Below, piece by piece: positions 22,077 to 32,200 of a DNA stretch of 64,000 nt. Position numbers and translations under genes: made by a program. A model generated the notes under the pieces. That model searched no databases, was not told the origin of the DNA, and saw only the letters and a list, made by a program, of their open reading frames with translations. The stretch is taken from positions 34,722,001 through 34,786,000 of the forward strand of contig NC_065539.1 of the NCBI RefSeq assembly GCF_932294415.1, written 5' to 3'. Origin of the DNA: Quercus robur (lineage: Eukaryota > Streptophyta > Magnoliopsida > Fagales > Fagaceae). Position 1 is the first letter of the stretch. Each line of letters starts with the position of its first letter.

Positions 22077-22128
22077 ATCAACATTTGATGAATTTACCAC
22101 CAAAAAAAAAAAAAATCAACATTTGATG
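22077..22128 (+). mobile_element. poly(A) mini-insertion with 14-bp TSD
   Basis: ATCAACATTTGATG (22077-22090) is repeated exactly at 22115-22128. The insert is AATTTACCACC followed by 13 A. Confidence 0.8.
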
Positions 22129-22148
22129 TTGATTGTCCTAAGGCCTTA

Positions 22149-22197
22149 AATTCAGCAGTTTCATCAAAAAAAAAAAAAAAAAAAAATTCAGTAGTTT
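22149..22197 (+). mobile_element. poly(A) mini-insertion with 13-bp TSD
   Basis: AATTCAGCAGTTT (22149-22161) returns as AATTCAGTAGTTT (22185-22197), one mismatch. The insert is CATC plus an A run. Confidence 0.75.
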
Positions 22198-22609
22198 GGT
22201 AAGATCAATTTTTTCTTATAGAAACATTTGTCATGGCCTTTGGCTAGCATGCTACTTGGAACTTAGAGGAAAATTCAATAATAACCACCATTCTTTTAAG
22301 TGGTCACTGTCCAAAGTAAGCACATGCTAATATCCAATAAATACAACAAATTTCTCTCTCATTTTGCAGTTATTGAAGTGATTCCAAAAACTCTATAACA
22401 TAGAGGGGATTTGAATATAAGGCGGACCAAACCTTAGGATATCTACGAAGACACATAAAATTACTCTTCCAAATAGGCGGTTAGTTTCAGGTGAAGCCTA
22501 TTATAAATACGTCATATTGGATTCATTGTAACATAGGATTTGTATTGTACTCATATATAAAAAATGTAGTCCTTTTAAAGTTTCCTTCATTAACGTAGGT
22601 CATTATATT

Positions 22610-22661
22610 GAACCACATAGCCCTTTTTTTTTTTTTTTTGGGATAAAGAACCTCATAACCC
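22610..22661 (-). mobile_element. poly(A) mini-insertion (minus strand), 14-bp imperfect TSD
   Basis: GAACCACATAGCCC (22610-22623) and GAACCTCATAACCC (22648-22661) differ at two bases. The insert reads TTTATCCC plus an A run on the minus strand. Confidence 0.55.
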
Positions 22662-23582
22662 TTGTGTGTTTTTGTGTTACTATTTTATACTTTCACTTTC
22701 GTATCTATTTTAGCATATTTAACACTTACACTTATACACATTTTTTCAATTTACACTTAATTGCATTTTTTTTCCAACACATTCAACAGATGGTTCACTA
22801 CATTTTCTATAGGGATTTGAGTGCACTAAACATAAGTGTCTCTTTCTCCTTCATCATGCTACTTTTACTTACCCTTCATTTGAAGCTAAAGTATGATTTC
22901 ATAAACTATTATGAGTTGATCGTCCGTGTGGAAAGCTAGTTGTCCATGTGGAAGTGAGTAGCGAATTTGGCTCCCTGAACTAAACCCAAGTTGGTGAGAT
23001 ATGTGGTGAATTGAAAAAGTCCCCAAACACCAAGCAACACCAAAACTTTTCAAAAATATCTAACTTGCTCCCAAAGTACAAACATCACTTAACACTATTT
23101 GAAAATTCTCCCACTCCTTTAGCTTCTTTCTTCATCTTTGGCTATTATTTATTTATTTTCATTAGCTACCCTTAAACTCCCTCATGTATATAATTGCTAG
23201 CTGAGATCTATGCAATCAAGACAAACTATTGGAAGGAAGCATAGTATTTAAAGGATTATAGAATTTTATAACGGTGTTAAGTGTTGTTTATGCTTAAGGG
23301 GTTAGTTTGAATATTTTTGAAAATGCTTGGAGGTATCTGGTATTAAACTCAAACATGAAGGGCGGTTTTAATATTCTATCCTAAAAGAAAATAAAAAAGA
23401 AATAAAAAAGAAACAGACTGGTCAAACAAACACCCCCTTATCAAAGTAATAGCAAACTGCAAAGCAAACTGAAAAGAAAACAGAGAAAACAGAAAATCCA
23501 AAAAACACACAAAACAAAAAACAAAAAACACAGAAAACAAAAAACACAAAACAAAAAACACAAAACACAAAAAAAGGTAATC

Positions 23583-24449
23583 ATGGCATCACTAGCAACC
23601 CATTTCTCAGCTTTCTTGTTCCTCATCCCCCTAGGTATCCGTCGCCTCCTATTCTCCTCCTCTCTCTACCTGAAAAACCCATCTGTTTACCGCTCAAAAC
23701 CATGGTATTTCTCCGAACCCAGATGGAAAAACTTCGATTTCTACACTCTCATCATTGCTCTTCCCATTGCCTCTTTCTCTGAATTCTTCTTCTTCTTAAC
23801 TTTCTCAGGCCACCCCACTTACCGATTTGCATTCTTCCACCAAGCCTTCACGCTTTTCCTCTTCTGGGTCTTCATCCTTCTCGTCATTTCTCGTGAACAC
23901 ACCGACCCTTTACTCATCAACGAATCCTTTGTCTTCTTATTCGCTGGAATTTCATTTCTCATCGAGTTTTCAGTGATTGGTAAAGGAATCACAGGTGTCT
24001 TTGCCTCTGTCTATGATTTGTTGGGTGGTTTGACGCTTCTTTGTGCCGCTTCTTGCTTTTATTTATCGGTAAAGCCTGCAGCTTTTTTTGCCGAGTTCTT
24101 GTTATCTTTTGGATTGGTTTTGAAGGGTACTTGGGTTTTGCAAACGGGTTTGTCTTTGTACACTGATGCTTTTGGTCTAAAAGGGTGTCGAAAAATGTCG
24201 GTTATGCTGGCTAAAGGAGATGCTGATGTGCAATGTGATCTTGAGGAGGACGGGTTGAGAGGTGTTGCTTTGATGCATCTTTTGTTCACTGTGCATGCAG
24301 TTTTGGTGTTTGTTGTTACCATTGTGTTGTTTGGGTTGTCGTCAAGTAACCGAGATTTGAGGCGTGGTGAGGCCAGTGGGCCTTTGCTTGCAGAGCTTGA
24401 ATCCGATCCAATGCAGATGCGGACGCTTTCTGAGCTTGAGTTGGAATGA
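23583..24449 (+). CDS. DUF716 / TMEM45-like multispanning membrane protein
   Basis: This is an intronless 288-residue gene. The protein is a member of the plant DUF716 (TMEM45-type) family, whose molecular function is not established; some plant members have been linked to responses to viruses or pathogens. About seven hydrophobic segments are visible: roughly 8-28, 53-74, 82-103, 114-132, 142-162, 166-192 and 229-253. Family landmarks include FHQAFTLFLFW (85-95), a run ending in IEFSVIGKGITG (127-138), and the long segment ending GTWVLQTGLSLY (182-193). A soluble, acidic C-terminal tail follows (254-288, ending SELELE), probably cytosolic. The start at 23583 follows an AC-rich leader and gives a normal family length. 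No breaks are seen, and nothing suggests co-regulation with its neighbours. Confidence 0.9.
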   Translation: MASLATHFSAFLFLIPLGIRRLLFSSSLYLKNPSVYRSKPWYFSEPRWKNFDFYTLIIALPIASFSEFFFFLTFSGHPTYRFAFFHQAFTLFLFWVFILLVISREHTDPLLINESFVFLFAGISFLIEFSVIGKGITGVFASVYDLLGGLTLLCAASCFYLSVKPAAFFAEFLLSFGLVLKGTWVLQTGLSLYTDAFGLKGCRKMSVMLAKGDADVQCDLEEDGLRGVALMHLLFTVHAVLVFVVTIVLFGLSSSNRDLRRGEASGPLLAELESDPMQMRTLSELELE

Positions 24450-25056
24450 AGTGTATGGCTTATTATTCTTGTTTTTATTGTATTTTGGTACAAAAGAATT
24501 GATTTTATATAAGCTAGTGTGGCTTTCATTCTTTGTAGGTAGGTAGTGTTTAATTCTTTTGTTAACTTCTTGTTGGCGCACAGAAAATTGTTTCACTATT
24601 AATTATAGTTATGGTTTTTGTATAAGGTTGGTTGCAAAATTATTCTTGTAGTTTCATTGAGTTGCATTGAGTTTCTTTATATGTACATATTTAAGATGAT
24701 TGGTCATGGTTATGTAAATATTTTAACAAGGTTCAGGATAAGAAACTCTATAGATTACCATATGTGCTGTAACTATTTTCAGCACCTACATTGACTTCAT
24801 AGCTAAGGCCCTTTTGTTATTAAATTTGTTTTGTAAAACTGATTAATACTATCCACATCCATTGGAATGATGTCTTTTATCTTTCCAATGTTCTTTTCTT
24901 GTTAGTGAGTGGTCATGTTATTTTTATTGCTACAATTTAGAAGGTGATGGTGAGGATTTTGATGGTAATGGATGGTTTTAGAAGCTTCTAGTTTCATGTT
25001 CTACAAGTTGGGAACCGTAAGATGGATTTTGATGGAGCTTTTTGTTTACAAGTGCT

Positions 25057-25106
<50 letters not shown>

Positions 25107-25384
25107 AAAAGAAAAAGATTCCTGCTCTTCATCTCATCCATATTTTCTCGATGTCAATGAGCTCTAGCTCAAATAGCACTTCCTCCTTTTAGAAAAATGG
25201 GTGAAGGGTCTTCCTTTTAGAAAAATTTGTGGAGAGTTGGGTTGTTTGTTAAAACCCACTGGGTGTGTAATTTACCAATTAAATATATTGTAGATGCAAT
25301 GTCTTTACCTCTAAGCACAGAAACAGAACTGTCTACATGTGTTTTTGTATATAACACTAGGCATACAGTATTATTAAGAGTTAT
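24450..25384. other. intergenic with SINE and poly(A) tract
   Basis: The 3' UTR of the DUF716 gene lies at the left end. A 44-bp A run lies at about 25061-25104, just before the SINE copy at 25153. No gene is seen. Confidence 0.5.
25153..25285 (+). mobile_element. tRNA-derived SINE, second copy
   Basis: It begins AATGAGCTCTAGCTCAAATA with a box-A-like TAGCTCAAATAGC and ends AACCCACTGGGTGTGTAATTTACC. It matches the copy at 8132-8241. The middle is rearranged, with a short internal repeat CTTCCTTTTAGAAAAAT, and the B-box is degenerate. Ends are approximate. Confidence 0.55.
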
Positions 25385-26118
25385 TTAAGTTTCCGACATA
25401 GATATCTTGTATTGTAGAAATGTGTTTTAGAATATGTTGGCTGCCTTGTAAGAGTAAGGGGTTCACGGTTAGTGCATACTACCATCTTCTTGTTGGACAT
25501 AGTGAGCAGTTTTTCCCTTGGAAAAGCATTTGGAAGTAGAAGATCCCCTCTAGAGTGGCTTTTTTTGTTTGACCGCAGCCTTGGGGAAATGTCTGACAAT
25601 TGACAATTTAAGGAAAAGAAAGGTTTGCACTTTGGATTGGTGTTTTATGTGCAAGTGTAATAGTGAAAGTGTTGACCATCTTCTCCTTCATTGCCCGGTT
25701 GCTTCGGAGCTATGGGATATGGTTTTTGGTTTATTTGGAGTTAGTTGGGTCATGCCTTTGTCTGTTGTTGGGCTCTTTGCTTGCTGGCAAGGTCGTTTTG
25801 GTCGCCATTGTAATGGAGATATTTGGAAGGTCGTTCCTCTTTATTTGATGTGGTGTATTTGGAAGGAGAGAAATAGTAGGTGTTTTGAAGACATTGAGCG
25901 TTCCATGCCTGATCTCAAGCTTCTTTTTCTCCGATCCTTATTTGACTGGTTCTCTGTGTGGAGAAACCATCCTTTTTCTACTATTTTGGATTTACTTGTC
26001 TTTTGTAATTTTTGTTTTTAAATTGTTCTCCCCTGTATACTTCCTGTGTACTTTGGTGTCTCTCTTATTTTGATATCAATGAATCCTTATTACTTATAAA
26101 AAAAAAAAAAAAAAAAAC
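25385..26118 (+). mobile_element. 5'-truncated L1-type LINE, zinc-binding RT end
   Basis: The open stretch at 25572-26021 encodes a reverse-transcriptase zinc-binding (zf-RVT) domain: CFMCKCNSESVDHLLLHC gives the Cys-Cys-His-Cys pattern, followed by IWKVVPLYLMWCIWKERNSR, typical of plant L1 elements. The sequence 5' of it (from about 25430) continues the same protein type in a decayed form. It ends CTTATA plus a 19-bp A run. It is only a 3' fragment, and no TSD was matched. Confidence 0.8.
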
Positions 26119-26473
26119 TAGCAAATAGACAATATGTGTGGAAGAGCACAAACTTATGGTAGGTTTGATTGTTGAATAGACTGTGCTTTTAAACCTAAAA
26201 GTTGGGATTCTAGAATTTTATGAGAGGCAAAGGATTTACACATAACTGTCACTTTTGAAGCCAAATTTACATTCTTTCTTTTTTTCTTTTGGCTAATTGT
26301 ATTTTATGGAAACAAACTGCAGGTATAAATCATATGTTGCAATGAAGAACAGGGGGCATGTTTTACTGTCTTTTGTATCTAGATATTTCATTTCCATGTT
26401 AACTCGGTTGTTCATAGGGAACATAAGTAAGTTTATGAGTCAACCTGCCTGTTGTCATCCTTTTTCTCTAAGA

Positions 26474-27220
26474 CCTTGTTTGGTCTAGGATTGGGATTAA
26501 ATTGCATGAACCCCACGTTTGGTGCATTGCAATCCTACAATATATTAGTCTGACGGGATTTATAATCCCCAATTATGGGATTATTGATCCCATGGGAAGG
26601 TATGGTATTTGGCAGGATAAGTCTCTAATCTTCTGTCCATCCAGTTGCCATTGCTGTTGACGCCACCTCTCTCCTTCCTTCTCCTTTGATGAATATCAGA
26701 AGGGATAGGATTGCGTCCCATTTAAATCCTCAAATATCCTCCAATTTTAATACAGATGTAAGACAAGTGATATTAAAAAAATCCAGTGGTCTTAGAAATC
26801 CCATGTGAACAACACAGAATCAAAGAAATGCCACGTGTCTCATATTTAGCTAAAAATTGGAGGGAGTTGGAGGATTTAAATAGAAGGGATCTTATCCCAT
26901 ATTAGAATTTTTTTATGTGAGAAGGTGGATGCAATGATGTTGCTGTTGTTCATTGTGTGTGCAGAGGGAACATGAAGGGGATGGCAGATTTGCTCAAGGG
27001 TTGCTTTTTTTGTTAGCCAAACAGATTTTAATGTTTACAAGAAGGAAACAAAAATTTTGGTTGAAAGAACAAATACATACTCAGTTTTTTTTTGGGGGGG
27101 GGGGTGGTGTGAGCCAAAAGAATACACACAGAGAGAACCAAACATAAGATAGGAATAATAGTTTTTCAATACAATCCAATTTATTTTCATCCAACTAGTC
27201 CAATCCTGAATACCAGACGG
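26474..27220. mobile_element. foldback MITE-like element containing a nested MITE
   Basis: Imperfect inverted ends: CCTTGTTTGGTCTAGGATTGG at the left and, read inward from the right, ACCGTCTGGTATTCAGGATTGG. This terminal type is common among plant MITEs. It is about 750 bp because another MITE (26702-26898) and other sequence lie inside. No TSD was resolved, so borders are estimates. Confidence 0.5.
26702..26898. mobile_element. Mutator-like MITE (197 bp), nested
   Basis: Nine-base flanks ATATCAGAA (26693-26701) and ATATTAGAA (26899-26907) differ at one base. The ends are inverted: GGGATAGGATTGCGTCCC against GGGATAAGATCCCTTC. The inner arms TTTAAATCCTC and CTCCAATTTT are also mirrored. Confidence 0.7.
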
Positions 27221-28489
27221 TTCCTATAGTTAAAAACCACGTCTATATTGTTGGATTTTATATTGTGTGCTACCCTCAGTTGAACCTACCTTGTGTCATT
27301 TACTTCATCTCAAGGATATGTGCATTGATTTATATAAAAAAAAAAGATAAAAAAAAAAAAAAAAAAGTAAAAAGAAAAGAAAAGATAAAGACTGTAGATG
27401 TTGTACTCTGGTAGGATGTCTAATTTGAGAGCATTGAAAGGACTTTAAATGGATTTGGTTGAATAGTTTCAAAGATATAGGTTTTGATTTTTGATAGAGC
27501 AATAAAAAGTAATTTTCCAAGGTTTGAAATTAGGAGTGCATAATGAAGAAGGATAGGGAAGGCATTTATTTGATTTAGTGGTTGTTGGTAAAGAAATAGA
27601 GTTATTTTTGGAGAAAGAGATGCAGGGAAGTCAATTAATACAAAATTGTGTAAAGATGTAGGAGATAAGTTTCTTTGTTATTGTTATTATTTCCACATCA
27701 TTGTTCAATAATCTTTTGATCTTGTAAGAACGTTCTATTGAGGAAGTTTTTGGAATGAAAAGAGACCAAACTTGGCTACGGTCTTTATAATAGTATAGAA
27801 GCTATATATCATAGAAAGGAAGCTATCTGCAGTTCTTGGTGGGTACATTTCCTGAAAGTCAAGTATAAACAGACTCACAGTCAGTAGAAGGATAATGAGA
27901 AACTAGAAACTGAGAGCATTTCTGCGGAGCTGAAGATATTCTACAAAGTTCCCTAGTGTGCAAAGACTTGGAGCCAGCAAATTAATTTTCTGTAAGTCTC
28001 TAACAAACTTACATCTCTTTATGATGTTTTGATACTGCTTTAGTATAATCTATTTTTAATATTAAGATCACAGTGAGATGCCCATGGTTGCCATTTCAAC
28101 AATTCATTATTTTCCACATCCTTTGGTGGTTATAATTTGTCTAGAAAATTATGATTTGTAGGGTTAGCTTACTTGAACAGTCACATCTTGATGTAATTGG
28201 TTTGACTGGTTTTCAAATTGTTCCATTTGCCACAATGTTAACAGATTTGAATTTGAATAACATGACATGACAGTATTTATTTAATTATCTGAAGTAAAGC
28301 CAAGATATTTTTATTATTTTGAAGACCTAGGTACCCAATTTATTTATAGATTTCAAAGAGAATGACAGATTGTAACTTTTTAAGGGAAGTAGCTCAAGAC
28401 TGACTAAGAAATCATTCGTGTAAGAGAATTAGACATAAAATTTTTAGGAGATTATGGTTGCTCTTATTATTAGGCTATTCGTGGTACAA
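27221..28489. other. intergenic, AT-rich, no gene seen
   Basis: Poly(A)-rich and AT-rich sequence. Frames are short and without recognisable features. Confidence 0.5.
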
Positions 28490-29083
28490 GCATGTCTCCA
28501 TTCCCTTGGAAGACTCACTGGTTTGTTAGGGCCCCCAAGAGGGTGTCCTTTGTGTGGACAACGGCTAGGTTTAAGATTCTGACTAATGATAATCTTCTTA
28601 TGAGGGGTTTCTATTTAGTTGACTGGTGCTGTATGTGTTTGGTGTCATGGATAAACGGACCTATTGCTTCATTGTGATGTTGTCTATGTCTTGTGGAGAG
28701 AAAAATATTTGGGGTTCAGTGGGTAATGATTTCGACAGTAGCAGATCTATTACTTGGACAGAGGAATTGGTGTACTTTTGATGTGGATAGTGTGGAAGGA
28801 AAGTAATAGCTGTACTTTTGAGGATAAGGAGCAATCCCTTGATCAATTGAAGTCTTTGTTGTTTTGTACCTTGATTGATTGGTTTTGTGCTTGGGGTTTT
28901 ACTCATTGTCATTCTATTTTGGAGTTCCAGGACCCCATTAATTTTCCTATATGATTCCTTTTAATCCTTTAGATACTTTTTGTTCATCATCGTGAACATG
29001 AAGTAATCTCTCTTTTTTTTCTTTTTTTTTTCTTTTTTTTTTTTTTTTAATAATAAAAAATACTACTTACTTATCAAAAAAAA
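28490..29083 (+). mobile_element. 5'-truncated L1-type LINE 3' end, second copy
   Basis: Two short open stretches resemble the LINE at 25385-26118: PFPWKTHWFVRAPKRVSFVW and LMRGFYLVDWCCMC at the left, and VLLMWIVWKESNSCTFED with LIDWFCAWG at 28778-28900. The tail is pyrimidine- and A-rich and ends ACTTATC plus A. It is more decayed than the first copy, with several breaks. Confidence 0.7.
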
Positions 29084-29225
29084 GGTTGTTTGGTATTGAT
29101 AATGTGAAGCACTTAAATTACAGAATTCTTACATTCAAGGAAGTAATAGAAGTTCATATATGGCACTTGTTTATATTTCCCAACTGCAGTCATACACTGG
29201 AACATACAAAATACAGAAAGAGGTT

Positions 29226-32200
29226 TTATTCTAATTTGGTATATCCTTTTGAAGAACAAAAATTTGGTAATCTTAACCATCGTCGGTGAAACCGCCCACA
29301 TCCACGGATTTTAATTCGGAGACGGATTCTCTTGATCTTCCTGCTTAAGTTGCCGCATCTTCGTTTGAAGTTTTTAGATTTTGACACCATTTTTCCCATA
29401 TACTTATATCCTGCATTTGCATCCAAACAAACAATAAAAACTTTAACCAAAAATCATAGGAAATATTATTTGTTTTTGTTTCACTATTACTCTGCAGGAG
29501 ACTTCTACTAAACAGAATTAAACCCTATAGTTTAGAGGGTTTAGCATATTATAGTTTCAAAAGTAACAAATTAAACCCTAAGATTTTTAAAGATTAACAC
29601 ATTAAATCCTATAGTTTCAAAAGTAACAAATTAAATCTCAATTGATTTAAGTGGAACAGTATTGTGTGGAGTTGAATATAAGCTAAATGTTTAGTTTGTT
29701 ACTTTTTGAAACATCAGGATTGAATTTGTTACTTTTTGAAATTTCATGGTTTAATTTAGTACTTTTGAATTTACAGGGTCTAGTTTGTTGCACGCCAAAA
29801 TTATAGGGTTTAAAGTTTAAACTTTAAAATGTATCCCCCCCCCCCCCCCCCCAAAAAAAAAAAAACTTTCCTAAATGATGTGGTGTGAGTTGTTTGATTC
29901 ATCTAAGTTCATGTCTCAACTTTTACATCAAACAGAATCAAAAGACAATGCCTCCATCTGGGGAAAACAAAAAACCGGTGCCTTTGTTTTTGGGTCTTTC
30001 TTAAAGATATGTCAGGTTAAACTTTAATGCATACCTTTATCTTTTTTAATTTGTTGTTGTTCTTCTTCTGAGCTTGCTTTCTGCAAGACCTGAAAGTAAC
30101 ATAGAGAGAGTCAGTGTCACTTTCTTCCTGTATCTAATTATCTTTTGTGAGGTCTGACAATGATTTGATTGGAGTTTGCTCTTGCAATATCGTGACTGGT
30201 TTCAGTTGCAAATCACTTTCATGAAAAAGAAACAAACATTTTTTTATTAAAAAAAAAAAGGGTATTGCTATTGGTGGAGCATAGAGTTCTTGATGCAACT
30301 TAGGTTACCTCAACCAAACTTTCCAAACGCTTCCTAATCCTTCTTTGAATAAAACCTCTGGTACACTGTTTGAGCAATCTTGTCAGCCAAAGATGTAAGA
30401 GGACAAATGCTTAACAACCTTAAGAAGAATCATATAAAAATTTACAGTGGGAAAAAAATTCTTGATAGAAATGTTACCTTTACATGGTATTTAACATAGG
30501 CATAGAAGTTCAATAGACTCCATACAGTCTTATCTAGTCTTTTACCCTCAACGTGGCGTGGCAAAATATCTATAAAAATGTTATGCATAAATTTATTAGA
30601 TTGATTCTTCTTAAAATTTATCTGGTATATGGAAAATTAGAAAGATTAAAGTTAGCCACAGTTATCTTAAATTAAAAGAAGCATCGTATAATTTGATATG
30701 AAGTTGTCTTTATAATACATGATTAGAGGTACTTATTAGAGTTTTAAAGATGAAAGATTTAGATCTAGAGTATTTGTAATTGTTTGAAGTTGTGTGTTGG
30801 TAGTAATACAATTACTTTTTTCTTTTTTCTAGTTAGTTTTTAAAATTGGGCCAGTTAGTAATAAAATTGTTTTATCAAAATGTGGTTTATAATCAGTCTA
30901 TCCATTGCTTTGTTATTAAGATTGGGAAGAGGATACCAAAAGTGACAAATCCTCCATTTGTGCTCAAATCTTCAATAAGTTCTCCTCTCAGTTCTGGAGG
31001 AGGAATGGGTGACCAGGTGCAAGGAGGTGCTTTGGCCCATTCTTTAGAACTCCCCACATCCATAAGTTCCTGCAGGAAAAAAATAATATTGAAGAAAGAG
31101 TTCAGTCATTCTGAGGATAGTGGTGGAAGAGACTAACTTAAGTGCTAAAACTATTAACAATATATAATTACATATATTTCTATATCAGCCACAAACCTGA
31201 AAGAAGGCTGTTGCAATAATCACATCTGAATTTTCTTTGAAACGCATCGGGAATACTGCTATGATTTTTTTTGGCTGTCAAACACATGAATTCCCTTCCA
31301 TTTAGACAAACGGAATCGCACAAGAAATTTGAGTATAATTTTAAGCTGTTTAAACTTTTCAATATTGGCTTGAATTTAAAATGTGAATCTTGGCTGAACT
31401 TTGTGATAGGTTAAGCTAGTTGTGTAGAGACATTGAATGGTACCAGGGCACAAGAATTTGTAATGCTATTTCAAGAATCAACTTGGGATGGAGAATTTGA
31501 CCACACATGGGAATTACCTGTCTGACGACAAAGAAAGGCTCCCTTGGGTGGTAGACTAGTTTTATAGGTTTATACATCCCCTGAAATGTAACCTGGGAAT
31601 TGACATTCTGCAACATTTCTTTCAGCTGAGAACTCAGTAGTACCGCTTGCACTGCAGATATCTCTGTAATTACCTTGACAGAGTCTAGAACAAGGAAACA
31701 TGCATCAATTACAATTATTGCAATCTTAGCTTAATTCTTCCTGCATTAATTTATTACTGAATAACTAATCACTTGCAAGAAAAAAAAAAGTTTGTTAAAT
31801 TAAGCTTCAATACTTGAACATCTTGCAGTTTTTAATAATAAAGTATATATTTCTGTTTGAATTTCTTCAGGCTTGTAGTCTATTATTATTTTTTTGATAG
31901 GTAAACTCTATCATAATTTTACCAAACGAACTCTTTAGATAAGGCCCATGCCCACAATAGGCTTCTATTCTATTGTATTTTATCTTTTTATTACTTTTTA
32001 AAAACTGTTTATTCCTTACATGTAAATCAGGTAATCAACTACTTTTCAACTCAACTTATTAAAATTTCATTTTGTTAATGTTCCCTTCCATGCTCTACCC
32101 AATTTCTTTTACTTTCTTTGCAGGATTATTAGGAGGTAAGTCAGTTTTCCTCGACTAGTTTAGTATTTCTTCATTCTTGGACTTCGCTTCCCGGGTCCTG

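Larger units (their letters stand above)
20924..23582. other. intergenic, LTR-like sequence and small insertions
   Basis: The stretch from about 21411 (TGTTAATGTCAGGCATTGAG) to about 22080, with a TATA-like CCCTATAAAGGATTC near 22062, has the look of an LTR U3 region, but no closing end or TSD was found. Three poly(A) mini-insertions lie at 21720-21743, 22091-22114 and 22162-22184. The last 180 bp before 23583 are very AC-rich, probably the 5' UTR of the DUF716 gene. Confidence 0.4.

Noticed and set aside
21411-22600. Possible further LTR starting TGTTAATGTCAGG with a TATA-like site near 22062
   Set aside because: No closing CA end or flanking duplication could be matched, so borders and family cannot be stated.
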